Shown here: in pieces, positions 36,186-48,848 of the stretch | How the letters are laid out: every line of letters starts with the position of its first letter | How positions within the stretch are numbered: the stretch's first letter is position 1 | DNA from: Pyrrhoderma lamaoense | Taxonomy: Eukaryota; Basidiomycota; Agaricomycetes; Hymenochaetales; Hymenochaetaceae | Assembly: GCA_002794735.1 (NCBI GenBank) | Contig: NBAZ01000005.1 | Span: 930,001-994,000, forward strand | DNA length: 64,000 nucleotides | Reading direction: 5' to 3' | Notes under the pieces: generated by a model | Seen by the model: only the letters and a program-made list of their open reading frames with translations | What the model was told of the DNA's origin: nothing | The model's database searches: none | Made by a program: the position numbers and the translations under genes

Positions 36186-37861
36186 TTAAGACGAGTCGCT
36201 TTCTGAATTGATTAGCATGTGATACGCATTATCTTCCAATCGTTTCGCATGAAGTCTACCTTCGTTGAGGCGCTGAACTCCCATCCTTATTGCTCTCGCA
36301 TGAACTTCCATAGGTATTTCTCCACCGGACAGTTCCGGAGCCGCAGCACGCTCTCTTAATTCCTCCATGTCTGCTTGTAGTACTTGCATCGCATTAAGTG
36401 CCCCAACAACGTGTGCTAGTGCCTGTTTTCGGTAATCGGAAAGTCCTTGTAGTAGCTGGAGGTTCCCGCGGAAGCGTGACAACTGTGCACGATTTCCACC
36501 CAGTCGAGTCCAAAGCATAGCAAGAAGCTCTTCATGAGCAGCGGATAGTGTAACATCTTCACGCGCTATGATACCATGAATTGTACCGAGTTGCTCTTCA
36601 AGTCGGTCAAGCTGCATGATTGAAGCCTCTGCGTGCAAGATGAGCCGCTCAAGTGAGCTCGAAAGAACAGATAAGGACTGGACAAATGTGGTGGCAAGAA
36701 CGTTCTTGTCTGCTTCGGTAGCGGGGAGCCAAAGGGCCAGACATACTTAACAATCGAAAACTGTTTATTTCGAGTGTTGTTAATACCTTCAATTGTTTGA
36801 AGAGCATTCTCGCTGATGGCCAATATACTGATCAAAAAGGAAATAAGAAACACATATACAAGGAACATCAGTCATGCATACTTATCCACCGAGCTGCTGA
36901 CTTTAGCATGTAACTTCTGGAGTCCCCGAGCCGTATCTCTGGCATTGTCGGTAAACTCTCTCAGTGCCTCTGCTAAGACATTCCTACTTCGTAGATCGCT
37001 TGTTTTTACTACTGTGAGTAAGTCGGATGTTGCTAATTGAGCCTTTTTTATTTCAAGGGCAACGCTGGAGCTTCCGACGCTTTCCTCTAATAGTTGTTCA
37101 AAAGTTTTGCTCTGGATTTCCACCATTCTCGGATAGTCAACACTGGATAACGTATATGTAAGTTATACATGTATAGAAAGAGAGCTGTTTCAGTATCACA
37201 TACCTTTGTGGTCCTTCAAATGTTTGGGATTTCGGTATTGAACATAAGGGGGAGCGCGAAATTCCTGGGATTATGCATAAAGGGCCTAATACCAATCGAA
37301 TTTGCGCAGAAAGCATGTTGAGTATCATTGCTATGACCCATAGTGCAAGGAAGAGGGATAAAGGTCGTTTCAATAGGAAAAAGAAGAAAGATCCAACATC
37401 CCGTAGATAGAATGCGGAAGATCGAGCTCCGTGTGAAAGTGCGGCATGTAGTTCTTCCTCAGATACGAGAGTTTTAGCTACTGGAGGCACAACGGGAGCA
37501 GGATATGGAGTAGGACTAGGAGAAGGCGCCCTTCTGGGGCGAGGGGTAGACTTCCGTGGCGATGCAGCCAAGTATATAGTCTTTGAACCTCCTTTAGGAG
37601 CAGCGCGTCGCTTTCGAGGTGCATTCGACTGTGCTCTAGGAGGAAAGGTAGAGGATTCAAGCAGCATCTCCGAGCTATACAACATCTTTGATTCAGGGAC
37701 AGCAAGATCAGATATATCCTCCCAATCATGTTCATGCATCTCTTCGACGTCAGAGTATGTGACCCGCAAACGGTCTTCTATTGGTTTCACGTCTCTGTCT
37801 TAAAATCAGCTCATTATGTTGTTAAAAGATGTGGAGACACATACTGGTGGTTTGCACTCAT
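36186..37861 (-). CDS. Membrane protein with coiled coil, function unknown
   Basis: Five exons (37845-37861, 37204-37794, 36882-37142, 36787-36827, 36186-36745) total 1470 nt, 489 residues, all phases matching; one intron (36746-36786) is only 41 bp. The N terminus is acidic then basic and proline-rich (TPRPRRAPSPSPTPYP). A hydrophobic span, LSLFLALWVIAMILNML, follows, with a second weaker one at VLGPLCIIPGI. The C-terminal 270 residues are helical with heptads (LEEQLGTIHGIIAREDV, VVGALNAMQVLQADMEELRE). This layout, basic nucleoplasmic-type tail, one or two spans, then a coiled coil, would fit a nuclear-envelope or karyogamy-type protein such as the Tht1/Kar5 or Brambleberry group, but I see no conserved cysteines and do not assign it. 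Confidence 0.65.
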
Positions 37862-38299
37862 ATTATATGAGATACAAGAGTTGAGATGAGTGTAGCGTAT
37901 AAACCCAAATACACGTGTTGTGAGTAAGGTAGAGGCGTGCCTAATGAACAAGCCACAAATAGTGCGTATGTCTCGAATTCTTTCTCGTTTGTATTTGTTA
38001 TTGAGCGGGGCAGTTCTGTCGATTATCCAAAGTTCAAGGTAGATGATAGGTATACAGACAATAAATGGCTTCTTTTACTGTGTGTTAGTTCTGAGTATAT
38101 GCCAATGGTGGATTAAAGGTGATCAGCGCTATAATTGGCATGATATCATCAGATATGAGAACGGGTGATCAACTTTTGACGCGTCGAGGTCATTATAGCA
38201 CGTGACACGGTAAATTCCGAATTGACCTGAAGCATACGCGTCTCCCTTCTGTAACATCCATACTTGTAACTGCATATTGTCCTTGATTCTACATTACCC
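37862..38299. promoter_or_regulatory. Bidirectional upstream region of the membrane-protein gene and RPN1
   Basis: 438 bp between divergent start codons. Contains a palindromic CACGTG (38199-38204), about 100 bp before the RPN1 ATG, a candidate site for bHLH factors. I do not see the ascomycete proteasome element GGTGGCAAA. Function is inferred from position only. Confidence 0.4.
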
Positions 38300-41200
38300 A
38301 TGCCCGACACTTCTCTCCCTGTCGCGCCTGTTCGTGCAGATGACTCCAAGAAGAAAGATGAAAGGAAAAATGATGAAGTGAAAGGTGGAAAAAGTAGTGA
38401 GAACGCGGCGAAGGACAAGAAGGAAGGTGAAGGCGAAGAGTTGGTAAGTGACACTTGTTCAAGCCTGTTGTTTGAGCATGACTGAGGTGGCGGTCTAAGT
38501 CGGAAGAGGATCTGCAACTGAAAAATGAGCTTGAGATGCTTATTGAACGTCTTAAGGTCTGTAAAATCAATATTCATATGAACGTATTAATTATAAGTTC
38601 GTTTAGGAACCTAATACTAGTCTCTACCGTCCGGCTCTTGAAACATTGCGTACTTTGATTCGAACATCCACATCCTCAATGACTTCTGTCCCTAAACCCT
38701 CAAATTTCTAAGACCACACTACCGAGATCTACAAGTACTCTATGATAGCTGGCCAATAACTGAAGACAAGAGTTTATTCGCAGACATTCTCTCTGTACTC
38801 GCAATGACCTATTCTGATACTGAACCAAGAGGTACTCTTAGATACCGTCTTCTGGCATCATCAATGTCATCTCGTCTCACTGAACCGGGGTCTTGGGGAC
38901 ATGAATACATCCGCCACCTTGCTGCAGAGCTCGGCTCCGAGTATGAATTAAGGAAAGACAAAGAAGAAGATATCACTGAACTCCATGAGCTGGGTTTGGG
39001 TTGTGCGAAGTTCCTCCTCTTACACAACGCAGAACCAGATGCGGTGGATTTGCTTGAAGAATTGGAAATAGCAGATAAATTAATAGGTCTTGTCGATGAC
39101 AACAACTATGCCCGTGTGTGTCAATATATGATCAGGTATGTTTTTAGAAGCAAAATTATCCTGGGTGTTATTAATCAAATACTTGAAAAATATGAAGCTG
39201 TGTCGCATACCTTGCCCCTCCCGACGATCAAGCTTTCCTTCGTGTAGTCCATGAGCTTTACATCAAACACGATAAATTCCCCGAAGCTCTATCCATTTCC
39301 TTACGGCTTGCAGATAGAGATCTAATTCTTAAGGACTATCAAAATGCTGGAAATCCGTAAGTGACATATCGAATAAGCAATGGACATATCACATTCTGAT
39401 GTTACTCCGTAAGTGCTATGAAACGGCAGTTGGCTTTCTTGCTTGCTCGTGCTCAAGTACCTTTAGACTGGGTGCAGTCCGAAGAAGACATCGAAGAAGC
39501 CGAGGAGAGCCTTGTTGAGTGTCTGAGTAACACACATCTCTCTGAGAATTTCAAGGACTTTGGTAAAGAACTTGGAGTTTTGGAGCCAAAAAGTTTGGAA
39601 GATATATATAAGTCACATCTAGAAAATACTCGTACGTTATCAATATGAGAGACTACTTAATGTAATAACTCAGATTTTACTATCAGGAACTTCTGGCCCG
39701 AATATCGACTCTGCTCGGGCTAACCTAGCAGGATCCTTTGTTAACGCTTTCGTGAATGCAGGATTCGGCAATGATAAGCTTATGGTCGATGCACCCGAAG
39801 GAGACAGTTGGATATACAAAAATAAGGATCACGGTACGATTTGCTACTTAATCTCATATATATAACGCTGAAACGTAATTTTTTAGGAATGATGAGTGCT
39901 GCTGCTTCGCTTGGATTAAGTTTACTTTGGGATACAGACGTCGGTCTAAGTCATGTAGATCGATACACATATTCCTCAGAAGAGTACATAAAGGTATGTA
40001 GATCACCAATAAATGCTAGAACAGATACTGAGCAGTCAGCTGTAGGCCGGTGCTTTCCTTGCAACTGGCATTCTGAATTGTGGTGTACGAACGGAGGCAG
40101 ATGCCGCGCTTGCTTTACTAGGTGACCATATCGAAAGTAAATCGATTCCTCTAAAGTCCGGTGCCATCGTTGGGCTCGGGCTGGCGTACGTTGGATCACA
40201 ACGAGAGGACTTATCCGGTTTACTTTTACCAATAATTGCGGATGATTCAAATTCAATGGAAATCGCTTCCCTGGCAACTCTTGCACTTGGTTTTATCTTT
40301 ACAGGAAGTTGTAATGGCGAGATTGCAGGAACGATTTTACAAGTGTTGATGGAACGTGATGATAATGCATTGGATGAGAAATGGACTCGATTTATGATCC
40401 TAGGTCTGGCGTTACTATATCTGGGCCATCAAGACGCATCGGATGCCACCCTCGAGACTTTGAAAGCTATCGAACATGCAAATGTATCAAAGCAAGGTCA
40501 AATATTAGTGGAAATCTGTTCATGGGCTGGTACAACTAATCCACTAAAAGTGCAAGCGATGATGCATCACTGCAGCGATCATATCGAGAAGGATAGTGGC
40601 AAGGAGGATGACACGTTCCAAGCATTTGCTGTTATTGGTGTTGCCCTTATTGCCATGGGTGAAGATGTCGGTGCTGAGATGGCAATCCGCCAATTCAATC
40701 ATCTTGTATGCAATTCTTGACTTCTTTTATACATTTTTTCTGATTTACTCCTAGATGCACTATGGCGAACCAACAATTCGTAAAGCCGTCCCCCTTGCAC
40801 TCGGTCTTATCAGCGCATCAAACCCTCAGCTAAATATTCTTGACACGTTGTCAAAATACAGTCATGACAATGATCTCGCAGTAGCACTTAACGCGATATT
40901 CGCAATGGGTCTTGTTGGAGCAGGGACAAACAATGCTCGACTAGCTCAAATGCTACGCCAGCTAGCAAGCTATTACTACAAGGAACCTGATTGCTTATTT
41001 ATGGTCCGTATTGCGCAGGGTCTTGTCCATATGGGAAAAGGGACTATCACAGTAAACCCTTTCTTCTGTGACCGAGGGATAATGAGCCGACCAGCAGTCG
41101 CTGGTTTGTTAACTGTACTAACTGCATTTACTGATGCAAAATCATGTTAGTTACCATAATTTCTTATACAAACGTCGCATCTGTTAATTTGACTTTTCAG

Positions 41201-41520
41201 TTATATTGGATAAGTATCACTGGATGCTTTATTATCTAGTAACTGCTATGTATCCTCGTTTCCTCATCACTTTAGATGAGGAGTTGAAACCTCTCCCTGT
41301 AACGGTTCGAGTAGGGACTGCTGTGGACGTTGTTGGCCAAGCCGGTAAACCACGAACAATTTCAGGATTCCAAACCCATCAAGCACCCGTCCGACTCGGT
41401 ACTAGGGAACGAGCCGAGCTCGCTACCGAAGAATATATTCCATATGCAGCGGTACTGGAGGGTTTTGTTATTCTAAAAAAGAACCCAGGTTGGGAGAAAG
41501 AAGACAAGATGGAGATGTAA
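38300..41520 (+). CDS. RPN1: 26S proteasome regulatory subunit RPN1, one frame break
   Basis: Largest base subunit of the 19S particle; a toroid of PC repeats that docks ubiquitin receptors and shuttle factors. Ten exons: 38300-38443, 38500-38556, 38607-39135, 39198-39356, 39414-39631, 39687-39833, 39887-39993, 40046-40705, 40755-41145, 41201-41520. Family segments: acidic lysine-rich N terminus, [38 protein letters not shown]-repeat units such as [29 protein letters not shown] and [13 protein letters not shown], and the C terminus [20 protein letters not shown]. Exons sum to 2732 nt, one short of 911 codons. The slip is at the C3 run 38697-38699: VPKP breaks and one added C gives [20 protein letters not shown]. 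Restored length 910 residues, normal for the family. RPN1 is essential in studied fungi, which argues for a sequence error. Confidence 0.94.
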
Positions 41521-41822
41521 AAGTTTGTAGTAGTCATGTATTAGTGTATATTATACCTTGAGCATGCATCCTCACCTTCCCAAGTAGCATTTATGTAGAT
41601 AGTACACTATTAATTATTGGAGAATAATTTTATTTCATTTTTCCTTTCAAATATCAGGCTTGATTGGTGAAAAATAACCGATCTAGAGCCCTTGCATAAA
41701 TTTATCTATATGCACATGGGCGCATTGATCAAGTTAGCCAGTCTCCACAAAAATGCCGCTATCATAAATTTCATTTAAAGATTATTTATTCTTGTTATCT
41801 TACCAACACACCAACACTGACA

Positions 41823-44375
41823 ATGAGTGTCAAAGACTCAGAGATTCCAAAAAGCTATCCAGAGATTCTACAAACACCTGAAATTAAAGGGGAATCAGAG
41901 TCAATACTAAATCAAGAACATTTATGGACCACCTCACGCTGGGAACTATGGGCCTTTTACACATACTACATCGTGAGAGGGACTATTTTCCCAGTACTAT
42001 CTCCTTACTGATGACGAATTCTCGAATTAGGGTAACAATGGACTATCAGGTTTCAACTTCGGACCTTCGCAATTACAAAATTTGCTCTTTCTGGCAGGAT
42101 ATGACCCGTCTCAAGAACCTTTTACGGCATCGTGTGGAAATAATACAGAATGTGTGCTACCGTTTTTGGGGAAAGCTCGAGACGGTACTGTTTCCCCTGT
42201 TCAATCTCACTTTTTTATAAAGCAGTATTTATCTAACGTGACCATATGTTATTCAGTCAGCTCTATTGTTCTCATAACTAATGGTATCAGCTTCGCTATC
42301 CAGGCGGTTCTATTCTTGGTCATCGGATCCTGGGCAGATTATGGGAGATGGAGGTGAGAGTTCTCGAAATCTTAGTTGTTAAATCAGCTATCACATATCC
42401 TGGTAACTGAAAGTAGAGTGACAGACCGAATATTACTATATTCTTCACTATTGTGGGAGTTTCTATCTCTTTTGCATGGCTAGGCGTTGAGGATCCGTCA
42501 AAATGGAGGACAGCTATCGCATTATACGTTGTCGGCTGTGAGGGTCTCACTTTACTTTGCGTATAGATATCTAACACTGTTTTGATTCGCAGTGATAGCT
42601 TTTCAGGTCCGGATCTTTTAATATACATTTTCTCTTCTAGTATTAACCTATTTATTACATAGGGATCACTGACATTTTGGACCGCCGCTTTCCCGGGACT
42701 CGCAAGGGATTTATCCGAAGTGAAGGAGTCAGCTCAAAAAGCTGAGAATGGAGAAAAGTTGTTAGTAGAGTATTTCAATAACTGCTATGACTGAAGACAA
42801 AGACGTTATGTCAACATTAATATTTACATCAGACCGGATGAACATGCGGAGTATGAATCCTTACAAAGAAATCGTATCTCTAATGTTTCCTTTGCTGTCG
42901 CCTCAGCTGGGGAGATCCTAATACTGGCTGTTATGATTGGAATATTGAAGGGTGTTAAGTCAGATGCGAGTACAGAAAATAATACAAGGGCATTTAGTGT
43001 CTTGATCGCATTCGCTGGGGGTGTATGGTGTATGATTTTCAAGTATACTACACGATAACATAGCTCAAGAATTATTAACATCAGTGTTATGTGCTCTTCC
43101 TTGGTTCATCCTGGAAAAGAGGAGACCTGGTCTCGACCTTCCTCCGGGAACATCATTGCTCACGGTTGGGTTCCTACAAGTTTCTGTAGCTTTGAAGGAA
43201 AGTATCAGGCTCAAACAAACGTTCCTGTACCTAGTCTTCTATTTCGTAATGGGGGACGTACTAAATACGACTGTGTACGTACTCGTACGATTCTTCACCC
43301 TCCTGTCACTGATTGCGAGTGTAGAACTGTCATCGCCACACTTCAGAACAGGTGAGTTTCCACCTACAGGTGATAAAACAGCAGTCTTAATATTGTTCAT
43401 AGCATCGTGTCGTACTCTACCTTTCAATTGACTTTATTACTTATTGTCGGAATAATTGCCCAAGGAATTGGAATTTAGTATGTGGTATTTATTAAATTTC
43501 ACTTTAAAGCATTTTTAAGGGCTATCTGTCTCCCAGTGTCTTTTGGTTGGTACAAAGAAGGTATAGAATATCGACGAAGTCCATGCTATTTTTCAACTGC
43601 GTATGGATCATTGTACGTGACGTTGCCCTTATGTTAAAAAGGATAGTTATTGAATTCGAGATTAATGTAGATCCTGACTATCTGGGGTTTGATAGGAGTA
43701 CATACAAATAAGTTCGGATTCAAGCATGTATGGGAAATCTGGTAGAAAGGAATCGGTTATTATTGACGAGTCTCCGTTAACTTACCACTCCTAAAGGCTC
43801 TACCAAGTATATTATGGGCTCGTCGTTTGTCCTTGGTATGCATATAGTCAAACAATGATCAGCGAGGTCTCCCCGGTGTCTCAAATGTAGGTCAATCCAT
43901 GTCAGTAACAGGATAACCTTTTTGATTATGGGAATAGGTTTCTTTTCTTTTCCTTATTTTCAATTGTGAGGCATGCTATCACTCGCATCCATCCTATCTC
44001 TGGTCTCACTACTTCCTAGGTTGGTAAAACATCGGCTTTTATAGGTCCTTTCGTTTCGTCGGCTATTATTGACGCCGCAAACGGAAACAATAATATGCCG
44101 TTTTCCTTCTTATTTGCGTTGTGAGTGAAAGATCCGGTTTGCCGACAGAGTATACCTGTACTCACCAGTTACTGAATTTGATTAAACTACTAAATAAATC
44201 TCTTAGGGGTACGTCAAGTATGGTACTTCTGTACAAAGTTGATGTGGCGAAGAGTAGAGATGAGTGCGTGGCGTTTGTAACTGCAGAAGCTGGGCGAGAG
44301 GCCTTTTCCGCAAGTCATTTTGATGCGACAAAGGTATCTAGCGGTGTAAAAGACACGACGAAGGGAGACGTGTAA
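41823..44375 (+). CDS. ATG22: ATG22-like vacuolar amino-acid effluxer
   Basis: Major-facilitator superfamily protein that exports amino acids from the vacuole after autophagy. About thirteen exons with short introns; the reading runs intact. It starts MSVKDSEIPKSYPEILQTPE, then ELWAFYTYYIGNNGLSGFNF, family-typical FNFGPSQLQNLLFLAGYDP, spans including ITNGISFAIQAVLFLVIG with DYGRWRPNITIFFTIVG, a cytoplasmic loop (ARDLSEVKESAQKAENGEK, EYESLQRNRISNVSF), CALPWFILEKRRPGLDLPPG, VFYFVMGDVLNTTV, IAQGIGIYGYLSPSVFW, and KTSAFIGPFVSSAIIDA. The tail LYKVDVAKSRDECVAFV is a hallmark of this family. About ten to twelve membrane segments can be counted. Some internal exon boundaries are approximate. Confidence 0.88.
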
Positions 44376-45099
44376 CGTATTCTCTTGACACATACTATCA
44401 TAGACGTGACACATAGAATAGAATATGAGTGTTCGAAATGAAAGAGGGATTTAAGATGATAATACTGTAACGTTTCTAGATAGACAAAATGCTCGAATCA
44501 ATATGAAATAGCTGCTTGTTAGCGATGCAAACGTGCGTATATACTTTATAATTTTGAATGACCCTAAGTTTAAAGGTCAAACATTTGCTGTGTTTGCAAA
44601 AACTTACATTGTAACGAAACATATGGGCACTAAACCGCCACGATCAGATCAGTAGTACTCTGGGGAACTTTCAAAAAAGCAGGTTCATTTCTTTTCATTT
44701 TATTTGGTATGAAAAACTCTGGGGTTCTCATCAGCTATGCCAATACTATTTATACATATTTTACTTGTCATGAACGTCATATATAAAACAGGAACTCGAG
44801 CTGGAGGGTCTGGATTGAGCTGGACATGTCGGAAGAGCAAATCGAACAAGTTTTAGCGGCGCAAAGTAGCCGAGCTAATTGAACCACTCTTAGTAGTTTA
44901 TATTTAACATTGCGGGGTTAAGCCACTAGGCATTTGTCGATCATCAGAAAGCGGAAGGTTTTCGGTCGGAGCTTCGCACCGCGTCTCCAGCCCCCCATAC
45001 TTTAAGCCCTCCCTGGTTTCTTCCTTTACCACCCTTTATTTTACTTCCTTTAAGACTTCACCAAACTTTGACACCGACGTTTAAGAACACAACCCCATA
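44376..45099. other. Intergenic region upstream of neutral trehalase
   Basis: About 720 bp. Holds the ATG22 3' end and the NTH1 promoter; the last 100 bp are pyrimidine-rich, a common fungal promoter feature. No canonical AGGGG stress element recognised in the proximal part. Confidence 0.4.
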
Positions 45100-48000
45100 A
45101 TGGCGCCTACTCTTTCACACCCCCCGGGGGTGTCATTCATCGATGATAAAACAGGACCAGTGAATAGTGATGCTGCTTCATATTATGGTGGAGGAGAATA
45201 CTTCTCTCGTGCAAGAACTTATTCGTATGTGAGTACTATATTCGACTGTGTTGTATAGCGAGTGCCTTGGTGCTTGTGTTATCTGGGAGGTATCAGTCAC
45301 ACTGATAAGACATTATCACCCAACGTGGCACCTGAATTGAACCACTCCTCCTTGTTCTTTAATTCGGCTTCTCTGACGTCTTTCCGTGTATGATAGTCAC
45401 ATCTTCATGGATACAACCCTGTTCGCCGACCTGAGTTTCAAGAAAACTCACATTCCCGTGCTCGTCGGCTTTCACATGATGAAAAACCAACTGCACCACG
45501 ACGCTTCCTTATAGATGTAGATGAAACCATTCGTGTTATTCTGGAGCAAGAAGATACGGATGGTGACTTTCAAATAAGTATTACAGATGCAGGTCCTAAG
45601 ATTCTGGCGTTAGGAACCGCCACGAGCAATGGGTTCAAGAGTTTTGACATCCGAGTAAGTGAAATGCCCTTTGACTATATCCATACTTTGATATTAGATC
45701 ATTGACATACCTCTACTCTATTAGGGAACGTACATGCTTTCTAACCTTCTTCAGGAACTCGCATTAGCAAAAGATCATAATCGAAAGCGTATTGTTCTGG
45801 ATGAAGCTAGGTTGACCGAGAATCCAGTCGATCGACTTTCTCGCATGATCAAATTCTCTTTCTGGCATTCCCTTACTAGGCGCATCGATGGCGATGGCCT
45901 TGAGATCATATGTGCGGACCCAAAGAACCGTACAGGGCGTGTGAACCCCCGCATTTATGTACCTCATGGTGAACCAGCTATGGCGGAATACTACAGAAAG
46001 GTAGCTCGGGAAAAACCACACTTGAACCTTGATGTCCAGGTACTTCCGCCCAAGCCAGATGACCCTACATTTGTAAAAAGCTTGAATGATAAGCCCGGAA
46101 TCCTTGCTCTTGCAATGGAAGAAGCAGACGATGGGAAGGGCGGCCGCACATTAAAGGGCATACCTTTTATTGTCCCTGGAGCTCGTTTCAATGAGGTAAA
46201 TCAGTAGCTTCTTGCTCTTCGACTTCATGCTTACATACAATTTAGTTATACAACTGGGACTCGTACTTCATTTCATTAGGTTTGTTAGTCGATGGTCAGA
46301 TTTCAATGGCAAAAGGAATGGTTGATCACTTCATATTCGAAATCAAGCATTATAACAAGGTCAGTTCATCGGCAAATTCAACACAAAGCTATAATTCTGA
46401 TATTTTCATAAAGATTCTCAACGGTAGCCGTAGCTACTACTTGTGCCGTACACAGCCTCCATTTTTGACCGACATGGCTCTTCAGATCTACAACCAACTA
46501 GATCGTTCTAACATGGATGAAAATCGTGCGTGGTTGAAACGTGCGATACAGGCGGCAGTCAAAGAGTATCATACGGTTTGGATGTCTGAACCACGGTTAG
46601 ACCCTAAGACTGGTCTCTCAAGATATCGTCCCGAGGGTCTTGGTATCCCCCAGAGACTGAGGCAACACACTTTACACATATTCTTGAGCCATATGCAGAA
46701 AAGCATGGTCTTTCTGTTCTTGAATTCAGTGAAAAGTATAATAATGGTCAATTGCATGAGCCGGAACTCGATGAATATTTCTTACATGATCGAGCAGTCC
46801 GTGAGAGTGGACATGACACAACGTACCGTTTCGAAAAACGTTGCGCAAATCTAGGGACTGTAGATCTTCAGGCCCTTCTATATAAATATGAAATTGATAT
46901 AGGAACAGCCATCCGGGAAGTTTTTGATGATGAGCTAGTCATGGACGAAGACTTCAATCTCGCCCCTTTCCCCATTACCCCAGAAACTTATGCGAACCCG
47001 GAAAGGCGGCGCTCTATAGCTCAGCCACAGACTAGCGAAGAATGGTTCAGACGTGCTGAGTTCCGTAAAAATATTATTGATAAATATTTATGGAACGAGA
47101 GCAAGAATTTATACTTTGATTATGACACCGTTCAGGAAAAACAGATTCTGTATGAGAGTGCTACCGCTTTTTGGATGCTTTGGGCCGGTGCTGCTAGTGA
47201 AGAGCAGTGTTGGAAACTAGTGTATGTTTATCAATGTCTATTTCTGTTATGTGTTATCAATTTATATCCTATTGTAGGACACAATCATTGAGGAAGTTTG
47301 AGGTCATTGGTGGTCTGGTTTCTGGAACTGAGGAATCTAGAGGTAGAATCTCCCTTGACCGCCCTAATCGTCAATGGGACTTCCCGTAAGTTTTACATCT
47401 TTACTTAAATACTTATTATGGGTTTGACTTAGACTGATGAATCTAGGTATGCTTGGTGAGTATTTTTTACACCTGACTCTCGGCGGCTCCTCCCCATTGT
47501 AGCGTCCTCTGCTTCCATTTCTGAATTAAGCTCTCATACTGGTATTAATACCTATTTTCTAGGCCCCCACACCAGATCATGGCATGGGTGGGATTAGAAC
47601 GATATGGCTATTTGGATGACGCACAACGTTTGGCGTACCGCTTCCTATACATGTGTGTTTTCTGTTTTCAATATCAGTTTTATGTGGTTCTAATGCATCC
47701 GTTCAATTTATTCAGGATGACTACTGCATTTGTTGACTTTAATGGAGTAGTTCCAGAGAAGGTCTGTGCTTTGGCTTCTAAGAAGCTTCAATCTATTCTA
47801 CTCGAAGCACGGACGACTAATACATTCGTGCATATTTTATTTTAATTTATATAGTTCGACGCGGTCAAACTTTCTCATCTCGTCGATGCGGAGTATGGGA
47901 ATCAAGGAATTGATTTCAAAATGGTTCCGCGTGAAGGTTTTGGTTGGATGAATGGTAAGGATCCTCTTGTATACTTCTTTTACTCTGGCTCATGTGATGT

Positions 48001-48204
48001 CGTTTGTATATAGCTGCATACCAGGTTGGCTTGTCCTTCTTGACTACCCACATGAGACGTGCAGTTGCCGCGTGCACTAGTCCGGAAGTTTTCTTCGGAA
48101 ACGCCAGTGCGGTTGACGCTCCAACACAGAACCGGGAAGGTGCTGCTACGGATGCACTCGATCTAGCTATGCAGGCGCTTTCAATGTCTTCTAGTACTGG
48201 TTGA
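45100..48204 (+). CDS. NTH1: Neutral trehalase (calcium- and PKA-regulated type), one frame break
   Basis: Cytosolic GH37 alpha,alpha-trehalase that splits trehalose into two glucose. Eleven exons from 45100, including a 9 nt exon (47447-47455). The regulatory N terminus carries RRLS, a PKA-type site, and [12 protein letters not shown], the Ca-binding loop typical of fungal neutral trehalases. Catalytic-domain landmarks: [92 protein letters not shown] and [15 protein letters not shown]. Exons sum to 2324 nt, one short of 775 codons. The frame slips in exon 5 at the C5 run 46647-46651: one added C gives [20 protein letters not shown], exactly the expected family sequence, and a 774-residue protein. 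Regulation by phosphorylation with 14-3-3 binding is known for yeast Nth1 and inferred here from the motifs. Confidence 0.95.
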
Positions 48205-48848
48205 ACGGGAGTAACCTCATGACAACTAATTTTATCTTACATGCTCTCCAGCCCCGTCCTTCCTCGCGCATAATATACTGCCATGATCTAATTCCTTCAT
48301 ATCCAAGAACCATTCCTTACTTATTTCCATACGCTACTCAATTTCTCATTACTATTATCCAGTAATCTCTCACCCTCTCTTCTCTTCTCTATCTGTCGTT
48401 CTTTGATTGTCATCCGTGACATCGCTATCCCTCCTCCACTGCTTCATCAGAAGAGCACATGCCTCATCCTTTCTTGCCCCATCATCATAATCAATCTTTC
48501 AGTCAAAGTCTCTTTTTAATATCGAATTTGATGTTTCTCCAGTTTTTCTGTCCTTTCTTTACACACTTCATTTGTCAGGAATGTATCACCATCAGTCTAG
48601 CAAGTATCGCCGAAACATAGTAGATTCAATTAGATTTATTTTGTTCTATCATCATTGTCTCGAAGCAAGCAGATTTCTTCCTCCCTTTTTATTTATTGGA
48701 ATAAGCAGTACACCAGTGGATAAATATTGTACTGACGGACTAAAAACGATGTCATCATTACAAATCGTAGCGCAGGCAACCTACCTCATATGTCCACTCT
48801 GCGGACCACTCTATATCAATCATTCTAATCATACACCTGAGGATGTTA
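48205..48848. other. Convergent intergenic region NTH1 / NUP49
   Basis: About 640 bp, strongly C/T-rich on the plus strand between 48240 and 48560, then mixed. Likely the two 3' untranslated regions. No gene seen. Confidence 0.45.
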
